Below, one piece after another: positions 41,430-50,383 of a DNA stretch of 64,000 nt. Made by a program: the position numbers and the translations under genes. Source of the DNA: Bacteroidales bacterium (lineage in GTDB: Bacteria; Bacteroidota; Bacteroidia; Bacteroidales; GCA-2748055). Where the stretch lies: positions 89,519 to 153,518 of the forward strand of contig JAFGWU010000061.1 in NCBI GenBank assembly GCA_016936975.1. The letters run 5' to 3'. The first letter of the stretch is position 1. Each line of letters starts with the position of its first letter. Under the pieces are notes generated by a model, which worked only from the letters and a program-made list of their open reading frames with translations, did no database searches and was not told where the DNA came from.

Positions 41430-44400
41430 TTAAAAATGTGTTGCCGGATTTCGGTGTTTGCTTCCCTGGTGGTCACGGCACATTGCAGCATGGACCTTTG
41501 CTCCCTGGTGTGAGGGATCCATCTTCAGGACCTGCTCCAGGTACCTTGCAGCCTTTTCAAAGTTATTCATACCGAGATAGCCGAGTCCGGTCACATAATT
41601 ACAATGGATCTTATTTCGTTCATCCAGGTCCTGGTCCCAGATGGCAAGGTCCGGTAATGAGACGGCAAAATAATCAATACGGCAGTGGTCATCCATATGC
41701 TTCAGGCCGTAATCGATGAGATTGGAGAAAGAACGCTGTGCTGCCTTTTCATTTCCCAGCTGTTTCCATGCCAGGCCCTGGTAATAAATATTATCGGGTT
41801 GGGGATCATTATAAAAGAATGCCGGCTCCGGCTCCGGGGAGCCGCCGGTGGCGCGACGAAAATAGCCCGCAGCCTCTTCCGTTTTGTTCATACCCAGGAG
41901 AGCCATTCCTTTGTAGTAATTAAGGTCATTTTCAATCAGGGTGGATAGTTTCCCTTCACCCAGGTTTTCCGGTAACCGGTCGCATTCATTGAGCAGTTGC
42001 ATTGCTTTTTCAAATCTTCCCTGTGCCATCTCCTTCCTGGCAAGTTCGCGCCTGGCCAATATGTATTGCGCGGTAATCTTTCCTTCACCCCCCTCCCATG
42101 GATGGAACTGTCTGTTTCTCATCAGATCGATTGCTTTTTCATAATCTCCCAGAAGGTTATATAGTGTAATCTGTTCAATTGCCAGGTCATCCCTTTTTTC
42201 CAGTGCTGCGGGATAGCTTTCCAACAAATTGAGCCTTTCAGATGGCGCAATCCTTATTCTTTTGCGCAGTTGGTCCATTTCCATCAGAATCCTTGCATCC
42301 TGCCGGTTCAGTGAGAAGGCTTTTTCGATGGATTCCACTGCTTTTACCGGATCCTTCAGCCTGTTGTAAAAGGCTAAGGCGAGGTTTCTCCAAACGGTTG
42401 GGAACCGGTCGTTCAACTTTGCAGAGTTTTCCCAGCAGGTTATGGCTTTTTCGTATTGTTTCCGGGAGTACCAAAAATTCCCCAGGTAGTAAGGGGCCCT
42501 TGAACCGGAGGGATTTTTACTGATGGCATCCTGCAGGATAAGCACATCCTCGATACGGTTTGGAAAGCAGTAATCGCCCTGTTGTTTCTCGGCCAGAACA
42601 TACTCCCTCAGTGCAGCATCATTTTTGCCCTGCAGACTAAAGACATAACCCAGCGCGTAGTATAACATTGGATTTACCTCTCCTGGTTCGTTCTGGGCCA
42701 GGGCCGGGTAAAGCCCGATTAATCCGGATGCCTCTTCAAAAAATCCAGCCTGGAGATAATCCATGCTGTATTCCAGGTATGATTCTGGTCTGCCGTCCAG
42801 CATGGTATTCAATTGATCCCTCCAGTGAACCTCTCCTGTCAGAAGGAATTTTTCGTAGATACATCCCATGTTGAAACGGTCAAGTTCAAGTGATTCTTCG
42901 GCTTTTCTGAAGGCCTCATCCCGCTTCCCGGTTTTTCTCAAAAGCATGCAAATCAGATGGCGTGTTTTGTGATTCGAGCTATTCCTTGAAAGGCTGCGAT
43001 TTGCCAGCTCAATGGCACCGGTCAGATTGCCTTTTGCCGCTTCGATACGGGCCAGGGAAAAGTACCCCGGATCCTGCCAGGCAGCATTCCAGACGGATTT
43101 ATAGAAAGCTTCGCAGGCCGCTTCAGGTTTTCCCTGCAGTTGCAGGCTGAGGCCAAGGTTGTAATACGCTTCACCGTCATATGGATTCGGGTTCCTTTCG
43201 GTAAGGGTGGCAATGGCCTTCCTGAAGTATTTTTCGGCCTCATCGAACTGGCCGCGGCGGATCATTAACAGTCCCATGGCATTGTTGCACCTGGTATCAC
43301 CGGGATCCCTCAGAAGGCCTTCAGCATAGTAATCTTCCGGTCTGTAAGTTGCATGCCTGTATTGTTCAAGATGAAGGCCGGTGAGGTATAATTGTTCATT
43401 GAAGGGAATCTCTGAAGGCAGTTGGACTGCCCTGGCCGGATCAGGTAACGGTTTGTCATTCTTTGTTTCTGTTTTCCACTCCACCAGCAGTTTGCCGGCA
43501 GAGTCCCTGACCTCTACACTGTACTGTTTATGAGTTGCTTCCCTGACTGCCACCCGGGTTTTGTATGGCTGTTCAGGCGAAATGGTCACCGACGCATCCA
43601 AAAGCTGTTCCCCGTTGGCCGCAGACAATCGTATTCTGGCATTTTCCACCTCGCTGGTAGTGTAAACAATAACATCGACATAATTTTTATGTATTTCGAG
43701 GTTGAGCATGGCACGCCGGCTGGCATTTTTTACATAACCCACTTTGCTGTAAGGCATGAAATACTGTACCCATGATTTTTCCTCATAAGGCTGGAGCCAG
43801 GTGAAATCCGGCTGGTTATCGGTATACACCCCGGTCATCAGTTCAATGTAAGGTCCGTCCTCATCGGTCAGATTCCGGTACCATGCACTGCCAAAATCAC
43901 CATGTCCCCATGTCCATTGTTTTTTCCCGGGAGAAATATGATGATTGGCCACGTGCAACAATCCGGCCTCCTCGTCTGCATTGTATCCTCCCACAAAATC
44001 GTAATCGGATCGAATGGCCATGTAGGAGGTAGGCACAGGGATATTTTTATATTTTGAGATATCCACCCCGGCCGAGTAATCCTGCTTATAATAGACTCCT
44101 TTTGCTATGGGAAAACTGGATACATCCCGTTTGCCATGATCAAAAACTGCGTGCACATCCGGCGGGAAGACGGAGTGGTAATGGTCATTGACAGCCACTG
44201 CGGGATTGGCCCACCAAAGAAATGTTTGCGGTACGGGTGTACGGTTATAGATCTTCACTTCAATTTCGATGATGGCCTCTTTGGGGCGTATCCTGAATCC
44301 ATGCATTCCTTTTAGCCGGAACATGCGTTCAATTTCACTGCACCAAACGGTACAGCTTCCATCATCGTGTCTCTCAATGAAGTATTCCATAGGCAGAAAA

Positions 44401-44822
44401 GTTGAAGGGCGGTGATGCTGGGGCCAGTTGAATTCAATTCCGCCGGAGATCCATGGACCGGTTAATCCGACCAGTGCCGGCTTGATCACCTGGTTATAGT
44501 AGACAAAATGTCTCTGGTTTACCTTATCCCAGGCCATCTGGAGCCTTCCTCCCAATTCGGGAAGGATCATAATCTTCAGATATTTATTTTCAATAAAAAC
44601 TGCCCTGTAGGGTTTGTCTGCTTTTTCATCGGAGATTCTTTCAATAACGGGGTATGGATAGACCACCCCGGAACTGCCCTGGTAAACTCTTTTCTCGAGA
44701 AAAATGGGATTCTTCTCCGCCTCATCAATCTGGTATGTCGGCAAAGGCACTTCTTCTTCCCAGGCTAACACCTCATTGGATATTACCTTGCTTTTCAATA
44801 AGTACTGTGTAATCTTCTCCAT
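41430..44822 (-). CDS. DUF5107 domain protein with C-terminal TPR array
   Basis: This is a 1130-residue protein without a signal peptide or membrane segment, so it is probably cytoplasmic. Residues ~25-350 match the DUF5107 domain, a galactose-mutarotase-like beta-sandwich (ENKYLKIMILPELGGRLQMAWDKVNQRHFVYYN, GPWISGGIEFNWPQHHRPSTF, WTWGHGDFGSAWYRNL). The second half (~480-1125) is a long run of tetratricopeptide-like helix pairs (FDEAEKYFRKAIATL, YYNLGLSLQLQGKPEAACEAFYKSV, KAARYLEQVLKMDPSH). DUF5107-TPR proteins are common in Bacteroidota carbohydrate loci, and their biochemical role is not established. It lies 33 bp after the MFS sugar porter in the same direction, so it belongs to that transcript and plausibly handles the imported sugar. 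Confidence 0.8.
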   Translation of the reverse strand: MEKITQYLLKSKVISNEVLAWEEEVPLPTYQIDEAEKNPIFLEKRVYQGSSGVVYPYPVIERISDEKADKPYRAVFIENKYLKIMILPELGGRLQMAWDKVNQRHFVYYNQVIKPALVGLTGPWISGGIEFNWPQHHRPSTFLPMEYFIERHDDGSCTVWCSEIERMFRLKGMHGFRIRPKEAIIEIEVKIYNRTPVPQTFLWWANPAVAVNDHYHSVFPPDVHAVFDHGKRDVSSFPIAKGVYYKQDYSAGVDISKYKNIPVPTSYMAIRSDYDFVGGYNADEEAGLLHVANHHISPGKKQWTWGHGDFGSAWYRNLTDEDGPYIELMTGVYTDNQPDFTWLQPYEEKSWVQYFMPYSKVGYVKNASRRAMLNLEIHKNYVDVIVYTTSEVENARIRLSAANGEQLLDASVTISPEQPYKTRVAVREATHKQYSVEVRDSAGKLLVEWKTETKNDKPLPDPARAVQLPSEIPFNEQLYLTGLHLEQYRHATYRPEDYYAEGLLRDPGDTRCNNAMGLLMIRRGQFDEAEKYFRKAIATLTERNPNPYDGEAYYNLGLSLQLQGKPEAACEAFYKSVWNAAWQDPGYFSLARIEAAKGNLTGAIELANRSLSRNSSNHKTRHLICMLLRKTGKRDEAFRKAEESLELDRFNMGCIYEKFLLTGEVHWRDQLNTMLDGRPESYLEYSMDYLQAGFFEEASGLIGLYPALAQNEPGEVNPMLYYALGYVFSLQGKNDAALREYVLAEKQQGDYCFPNRIEDVLILQDAISKNPSGSRAPYYLGNFWYSRKQYEKAITCWENSAKLNDRFPTVWRNLALAFYNRLKDPVKAVESIEKAFSLNRQDARILMEMDQLRKRIRIAPSERLNLLESYPAALEKRDDLAIEQITLYNLLGDYEKAIDLMRNRQFHPWEGGEGKITAQYILARRELARKEMAQGRFEKAMQLLNECDRLPENLGEGKLSTLIENDLNYYKGMALLGMNKTEEAAGYFRRATGGSPEPEPAFFYNDPQPDNIYYQGLAWKQLGNEKAAQRSFSNLIDYGLKHMDDHCRIDYFAVSLPDLAIWDQDLDERNKIHCNYVTGLGYLGMNNFEKAARYLEQVLKMDPSHQGAKVHAAMCRDHQGSKHRNPATHF

Positions 44823-44855
44823 GTGTATATGGCAGAATTATATATTGTTCAAACG

Positions 44856-46241
44856 CTATTTAACCAAAGATTTTTCGATTTCTTCAAGGCTTTTGCCCTT
44901 TGTTTCAGGTAGTCGCAAAATGATAAATACCCCTCCTGCAAGGCAGATCAGGCTGTAAAGCCAGAAGGTGCCGGATACCCCCAGGCCCTTATTCAGCAGG
45001 GGAAAGGTATATGTAAGGACAAAGCTGGAGGACCATAGTGCAAAAGTGGCCAATGAAACTGCTGCCCCTCTGATCCGGTTCGGGAATATCTCGGAGATTA
45101 CAACCCAGACTACCGGAGCCAGGGTCATGGCATAACAGGCAATGGCTGTCACAACAATAATGAGCAGTACAATACCCTTCAACTGCAGAAAATAAGCCGT
45201 TCCCATGAACAAATAGATGACGGTCAGTCCGAACGTTCCAAATATCAGCAATAACCTTCTGCCCCACCGGTCCACCAGGGAAAGCGCCAGCAGGGTAAAA
45301 ACAAGGTTTGTAATGCCTGTGATCACGATGTTCATCAATACATCCGAGACTCCGTAACCGGCCTCTGTAAAGATCTCATGGGCATAGTTGAAAATCACAT
45401 TGATACCGCACCATTGCTGTAACACGGCCAGTACCACTCCGATGATAATGACTTTGCGCATGGACCGGCTTAATAACAACCTGTAACCGTTACCCTTATT
45501 TTCACCGGAAGTTGCCAGTACCAACGATGATTCACTTGCCGCATACGCCTCACCCCCGATACGGCTGAAGATTCCCTTTGCCTTGTCGATTCGTCCTTTT
45601 ATAATCAGCCACCTGGGGCTTTCGGGCAGGGTGAGGGAAGTGATAAGGAATAATCCTGCCGGGAGGGTCTCTGCCCAGAACATCCATCTCCAACCCATTG
45701 TACCGTTCCAGGATGATCGTATAAATTCTGATGTGGCGTCTTCAGGAACCGGCTGTGCTATTTGCCAGTTAACAAGCTGTGCGGAAAGAATTCCCAGGAC
45801 GATGGTAAGCTGATTCAGCGATACAAACTTTCCCCTGACATTTGCCGGGGCAACTTCGGCAATATACATCGGAGAGGTACCCGATGCAATCCCGATGCCA
45901 AATCCCCCAATGATCCTGTAAACATTGAAAAAAAACAGTCCGTTTGCAAAACCGGTTCCAATGGCCGAGAGGATAAAGAGCAGGGCCGCTGAAACCAGAA
46001 CAGGTTTCCTGCCGTACAGATCGCTGATCCGGCCGGCCATTAATGCGCCCACAAGGCAGCCAATGAGTGCACTGCTCATGGTAAATCCCTGTAGCCCGGG
46101 ACTTTCAGAGATGTTGAAATACACTTCATAGAAGGGTTTTGCCCCTCCGATTACCACCCAGTCGTATCCAAACAAAAAACCGCCCATGGCAGAAATAGCT
46201 GAGATAAGCAACAGGTAGGGATGCCAGGTTTTTTTCATCAA
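44856..46241 (-). CDS. MFS sugar porter (major facilitator superfamily, XylE/GalP-like)
   Basis: This is a 461-residue protein with twelve predicted helices and the full sugar-porter signatures. These are FGYDWVVIGGA in TM1, GRISDLYGRKPVL in loop 2-3, RIIGGFGIGIASGTSPMYIAEVAPANVRG, LPESPRWLIIKGR after TM6, QQWCGINVIFNYAHEIF in TM7, VDRWGRRLLL in loop 8-9 and the C-terminal LPETKGKSLEEIE. Such proteins are proton symporters or facilitators for monosaccharides or short oligosaccharides. The neighbouring alpha-galactosidase operon suggests galactose, glucose or melibiose-type sugars, which is inferred. It starts an operon with the DUF5107 gene and is divergent from the AraC regulator across a 158-bp AT-rich region. 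Confidence 0.93.
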   Translation of the reverse strand: MMKKTWHPYLLLISAISAMGGFLFGYDWVVIGGAKPFYEVYFNISESPGLQGFTMSSALIGCLVGALMAGRISDLYGRKPVLVSAALLFILSAIGTGFANGLFFFNVYRIIGGFGIGIASGTSPMYIAEVAPANVRGKFVSLNQLTIVLGILSAQLVNWQIAQPVPEDATSEFIRSSWNGTMGWRWMFWAETLPAGLFLITSLTLPESPRWLIIKGRIDKAKGIFSRIGGEAYAASESSLVLATSGENKGNGYRLLLSRSMRKVIIIGVVLAVLQQWCGINVIFNYAHEIFTEAGYGVSDVLMNIVITGITNLVFTLLALSLVDRWGRRLLLIFGTFGLTVIYLFMGTAYFLQLKGIVLLIIVVTAIACYAMTLAPVVWVVISEIFPNRIRGAAVSLATFALWSSSFVLTYTFPLLNKGLGVSGTFWLYSLICLAGGVFIILRLPETKGKSLEEIEKSLVK

Positions 46242-46399
46242 CAGACGTATGCAGGGTTATATTTACAAATAGACATTTTTATTTGAAATACCGAAATAGA
46301 GAAATTTATTTTAAACATGGAGAATCATACGAAAAGGATCTCTATCCAAACCAAAGATAATTCTTAATTTTACAGTCAGTAGCAGTTTAGCCTATTACT

Positions 46400-47287
46400 A
46401 TGGCAAGATTAAAAGAAGGATTTAAAGGAGAACGTGCCATTATTGTACCTTCCTTCATCAAACAGGACTATTGTAATGATGAATTAGGAAGACAGTTGCA
46501 TATAACGGACATTGGCTTCTATCCGCATGCAAAATACCATCACCGTGAACGTAAAGCAGAAGAGGCAGGGCAATATATCTTTATTTATTGCATTGACGGA
46601 GAAGGCTGGTACACTGTTTCGGGAATAAAAAGAAGATTGCAGAGCCATCAGTTCATTATTTTGCCCAAACATGTTTCCCATGCATATGGAAGCGACCTGA
46701 AATTTCCCTGGTCGGTATACTGGATACATTTTGATGGAAAACTGGCCGGTTATTTTGCACAGGGACATGAAATTCCAGTAACACTGGAGCCCGGAATCAA
46801 TTCAAGGATCGAAGAAAGACTGGATCTTTTTGAGGAAATATTTATAACCCTGAGCAAAGGATACAGCACCGCCAATCTGAATTACTCTTCGGCATGCCTC
46901 TATCATTTCCTTGGTTCCGTTAAGTTCCTCAGCGTGAACCGAAATAATTCCAGGACCAATACATTCCGTGATGAAATAGACCTTGTCATTCACTATATGC
47001 GGGAAAACATCAGTAATAAAATGACACTTGGTGAAATGGCAAAACATGCCGGTTTGTCTGCCTCCCATTTTTCTGCTTTATTTCATGAAGTAACCGGGTA
47101 CTCCCCCATGAAATACCTGAACCATCTCAGGATACAGAAAGCCTGTCATTATCTTGATTTTACCGACATGAAAGTCAACCAGATCTGTCCGAATGTAGGT
47201 TTTGATGATCCCTTCTATTTTTCCCGGACATTCAACAAGATTATGGGCATATCACCTTCGGAATACAGGGCGTTGAAAAAAGGTTAG
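46400..47287 (+). CDS. AraC-family transcriptional regulator with N-terminal cupin sensor
   Basis: This is a 295-residue protein. Residues ~15-150 form an AraC-type cupin sugar-binding domain (HHRERKAEEAGQYIFIYCIDGEGWYTVSG, HQFIILPKHVSHAYGSD, WSVYWIHFDGK). Residues ~195-293 contain the two helix-turn-helix motifs: MTLGEMAKHAGLSASHFSALFHEVTGYSPMKYLNHLRIQKA, and VNQICPNVGFDDPFYFSRTFNKIMGISPSEYRAL with the canonical second-helix signature. It is divergent from the sugar porter and adjacent to the alpha-galactosidase operon, so it is the likely sugar-responsive activator of one or both. The inducer is unknown. Confidence 0.9.
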   Translation: MARLKEGFKGERAIIVPSFIKQDYCNDELGRQLHITDIGFYPHAKYHHRERKAEEAGQYIFIYCIDGEGWYTVSGIKRRLQSHQFIILPKHVSHAYGSDLKFPWSVYWIHFDGKLAGYFAQGHEIPVTLEPGINSRIEERLDLFEEIFITLSKGYSTANLNYSSACLYHFLGSVKFLSVNRNNSRTNTFRDEIDLVIHYMRENISNKMTLGEMAKHAGLSASHFSALFHEVTGYSPMKYLNHLRIQKACHYLDFTDMKVNQICPNVGFDDPFYFSRTFNKIMGISPSEYRALKKG

Positions 47288-47508
47288 CAGGTATACCATT
47301 TTTGGTAAATCTCCCCTGATTGTTGAAATCAGAAAAAAAACTGTTGATGTTAGTATATTTTTATCCCCACCGGGATTCAGAATTCGGGAAGGAAATTATT
47401 TGTGGTTCGGCTTATCCGGGGAATACCGGGTTTCCAGGCTAATCCACAGGTGAGGCAATAAAATAATTATCGCCATTTTCCCTCAGGATGTGACCTCGAT
47501 TGCCACCT

Positions 47509-50250
47509 TTATTGTTGCTTGATCACTTTCAGGGTGAATTGCTGGCCGTCTTCTGTTTCCCCGGAAAGGAAATAAATGCCACTGTCGAGATCTTCCAGCC
47601 CCAGAGGTTGTTCATAAGGGGTAAATGTTTTTACCAATGATCCCCTGGCATTCTTCAAATTCAAGCTTCCGTTACCGGTAGTTTGGCCTGCCAGCATGAG
47701 GTAATCCGCACATGGATTCGGAAAGGCGATCACGTTATACAATCCTGTTCCGTTATCTCCCGGGGCAGGAAATGGTTCAAGTTCATCCATACCGGTCAGT
47801 GTGCCGGCATACAGTTTGAGCAGAGCAACATCTGTTTTGGGCACTTTAACGGTAAATGTTCCCACTTGTTCAGATTTACTGTTATTCCACAGGTTATGGA
47901 CAACAAGGGTGGTATCAGCCGGCAGTCCCAGTTTTTCCGGGTCAACATTTATTTCCTTAGAAGTATAATCATAGTTAAACAGTGCCAGGTAGGTTGAATC
48001 CTCTACCTTTTGTACAAACATATCAGAAGCTTCTGATCCCCCAGGTGTTGTAACGGGATAAAAAGCCCTGGACAAACGTGCTACCCTGTTCACCTCCGGA
48101 TTTGTCAGGAACATAGTGGCCTTTGTTTTTGCCGTAGCGCTTCCCCCGGAACTGAAATCATCGCCCAGAATGAAAATGCCTGTAATGACCGACGAGGTGG
48201 CACGGGCACGGTTCTCACCCAGCGATGCACCGTTCAGGACAACATGATCGGCATCAATGAATGAATAGACGTGATCAAGCCACCAGCCATAGGTCAGTGA
48301 GTTCAAAGTGTATTCTGTTTCATTGATACCTGCATAGGCGTCACAGGCGATTCTCCGTGAATGCCCGTACCTGGCAGGAAAAAGCGGACTAATGGACAGA
48401 TTAATGAACATGGATCCTTCGATCGTTTCCAGGATATGCTGCATTCCCTGGTTATAAGCCTGAATCCCGGTTTGCACATCAGGATCGTAATGTGCATCAC
48501 TCTCCAGTGCTCCGTGTACCAGGAAATCGAGCTTAATGTATGTGAAACCCTGGTTCATGAACCTGTTCAGGTACAATTCGGCCCTTGACTTTGCAGCCGG
48601 ATGAGTGGGATCGATCGCATAAGCTCCGGCGATGGTTTGTGGTTCCCCTTTCGCGTAAAGATAAATGTCCCTGTAGTAGTAGCCCGGAGCCCCTTCAATG
48701 GCACGATCCGGATTTTTTGCCCAGTCGACGAAAGGTGACCAGTAAATTCCGGCATTCTGCCCCCTCTCTTCACATTCATTTACGAATTTAAAGAGATCGA
48801 AGTAGGAAATATTGTCCCAATAGGAGTCGAGCCCGATATATAACGTATTATCGTTGGAAAAGTGGTTATGCTGAAGGCTGTCCTTAATAAATACAGCTGA
48901 TTCAGTGGCGTTGGTATAGGAGAGCTTTGTCTGTATAGAACCCCAGCTGTTCCAGCCAAACGGTTTTTTCCCTTCCCAGGGCAACTGTGGTTCAAAAGTG
49001 GCCGTGACATCCGCATACTGTTCCATTCCCCTTCTCCAATCGGAATATTTGCCAATAAAAATTTTGGGGGAACTGATCTGTGTACCAGTTACGGTTCCAT
49101 GTGGAAGGAGATCCCTGGTTTCGCTGGATGTAACGCCCCCGAAAACCTCAAAACGAGCAAGGTTGTTATTCCCGGTGGTCGTAGCCCTGATTCCTGTTTT
49201 CCAGGTGTCGTGGGTAACAGACCCCGTTACTACTCCTTCATAGGTATCTTCATTGTAAAAAGAAGTAACCTCGTATCCTGCAAGCGGGATTCCAAAGTCC
49301 AGTGCATGGTACCGAATCCATTTATCGTTGTCAAAAGGAATCCATACAGCACGGTTTGTTCCTTCAGGCAAAATCGCGACCGGTACTGCTGAGAGCACAG
49401 GGGCCATATAGTTGGATGAAAGCAGGCTGTCTGACAGAATAGCAATGTCCTTAAGAAAGAAAGCGGTTCCCTCATAGAGGTAGAAATTTTGTTCCAGTAT
49501 CAGTCCAGGATTATCGCTGGCCGAAGAGATAATCAGCTTTTTCCCATTGCCGATCCTGTCGGAGATTGGCTCTGTTTCTATGGATAGCAGACTCATGGAG
49601 TAAGAGTGAACCACGGAATCACCGGATTTGAACGCCGCATAGGAGTCATCGAAGAGCATCATGTCTTCATAATAAATGTCTGTCAGGGTTGAACAGCTGT
49701 CCACCTCAAATTTCCACCCTGAGAGTTCAAGGATATAGCTGCCTGTATTAGCGGGCGGATTTTTTCGTAACTGCAGGATGATCATATCCAGGTCAGGAGC
49801 ATATCCCGATGGATTATCCAGCATCAGTGTATGAAACCCTGCTGACAAGGAGATGTTAATCTCCATAATCCCCGGTATATCCCAACCAGCCGTCTGTTCT
49901 GTCTGGACGGATTCAGGCTCGTCGTTATCCAGGGTGATTCGGAAGAAACGGGCTTCTGCAGAAAGATAATGAATGTACAGACGGTATGTTCCCTCTTCCG
50001 GTAAGGAAAATTCAAATGCTGCTCCGCCGTTTTGCAAAGAGCCGCCCAGGTTGCTGACCTTTCTTCCCTCGGAACACAGAGAGGATGCTGTGACTGAAGC
50101 GCCGTTTGACAATATGGCATGTTCTGCTTCCATAACCATTTCCCAGGCCAGAATTTTTTGTGGTTCAGAGTTATTCTCACCAGCATAGCCGCTGATCACT
50201 GTTGTAATTAAGATCAGTATCAGCTGAAATGTGTCATATCTCCTGTTCAT
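47509..50250 (-). CDS. secreted alpha-galactosidase-like GH (clan GH-D, GH27/GH36-like) with CBM and T9SS domain
   Basis: This is a 913-residue protein with a signal peptide (residues 1-23). Residues ~35-165 form a CBM35-like domain (VMEAEHAILSNGASV … YAPDLDMIIL). A beta-sandwich follows (~170-430), then a TIM barrel (~440-730) with KPFGWNSWGSIQTK, GLDSYWDNISYFDL, GIYWSPFVDW and the strand YIKLDFL. Asp575 there lies where clan GH-D enzymes have the nucleophile, and Asp637 in RRIACDAYAG is a candidate acid/base. A C-terminal type A T9SS domain begins AFPNPCADYLML. It is the last gene of the alpha-galactoside operon, separated from the FG-GAP gene by two strong hairpins. It probably cleaves alpha-galactosyl residues outside the cell. 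The family call is less sure than for the GH36 and GH97 members. Confidence 0.72.
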   Translation of the reverse strand: MNRRYDTFQLILILITTVISGYAGENNSEPQKILAWEMVMEAEHAILSNGASVTASSLCSEGRKVSNLGGSLQNGGAAFEFSLPEEGTYRLYIHYLSAEARFFRITLDNDEPESVQTEQTAGWDIPGIMEINISLSAGFHTLMLDNPSGYAPDLDMIILQLRKNPPANTGSYILELSGWKFEVDSCSTLTDIYYEDMMLFDDSYAAFKSGDSVVHSYSMSLLSIETEPISDRIGNGKKLIISSASDNPGLILEQNFYLYEGTAFFLKDIAILSDSLLSSNYMAPVLSAVPVAILPEGTNRAVWIPFDNDKWIRYHALDFGIPLAGYEVTSFYNEDTYEGVVTGSVTHDTWKTGIRATTTGNNNLARFEVFGGVTSSETRDLLPHGTVTGTQISSPKIFIGKYSDWRRGMEQYADVTATFEPQLPWEGKKPFGWNSWGSIQTKLSYTNATESAVFIKDSLQHNHFSNDNTLYIGLDSYWDNISYFDLFKFVNECEERGQNAGIYWSPFVDWAKNPDRAIEGAPGYYYRDIYLYAKGEPQTIAGAYAIDPTHPAAKSRAELYLNRFMNQGFTYIKLDFLVHGALESDAHYDPDVQTGIQAYNQGMQHILETIEGSMFINLSISPLFPARYGHSRRIACDAYAGINETEYTLNSLTYGWWLDHVYSFIDADHVVLNGASLGENRARATSSVITGIFILGDDFSSGGSATAKTKATMFLTNPEVNRVARLSRAFYPVTTPGGSEASDMFVQKVEDSTYLALFNYDYTSKEINVDPEKLGLPADTTLVVHNLWNNSKSEQVGTFTVKVPKTDVALLKLYAGTLTGMDELEPFPAPGDNGTGLYNVIAFPNPCADYLMLAGQTTGNGSLNLKNARGSLVKTFTPYEQPLGLEDLDSGIYFLSGETEDGQQFTLKVIKQQ

Positions 50251-50272
50251 CAGACGGATTTATAATTGATAC

Positions 50273-50347
50273 TCCTCGCAGGAACCTGTGAGGAATCATC
50301 TGTTAAACAATCAGCAACCGGTCATTCTGAAGAATAACCGGTTGCTG
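50273..50347 (-). promoter_or_regulatory. two strong RNA hairpins between FG-GAP and GH genes
   Basis: CAGCAACCGGT (50312-50322) and its exact complement (50337-50347) form an 11-bp stem with a 14-base loop. TCCTCGCAGG (50273-50282) pairs with CCTGTGAGGA (50285-50294) with one G-U pair. No T-run follows either hairpin, so they look like processing or attenuation structures rather than a simple terminator. The second lies 23 bp from the downstream ATG and could limit its translation. Confidence 0.5.
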
Positions 50348-50383
50348 GTTGCATTTGAAACCCTCGTTCAGGTAAATAGAGTA

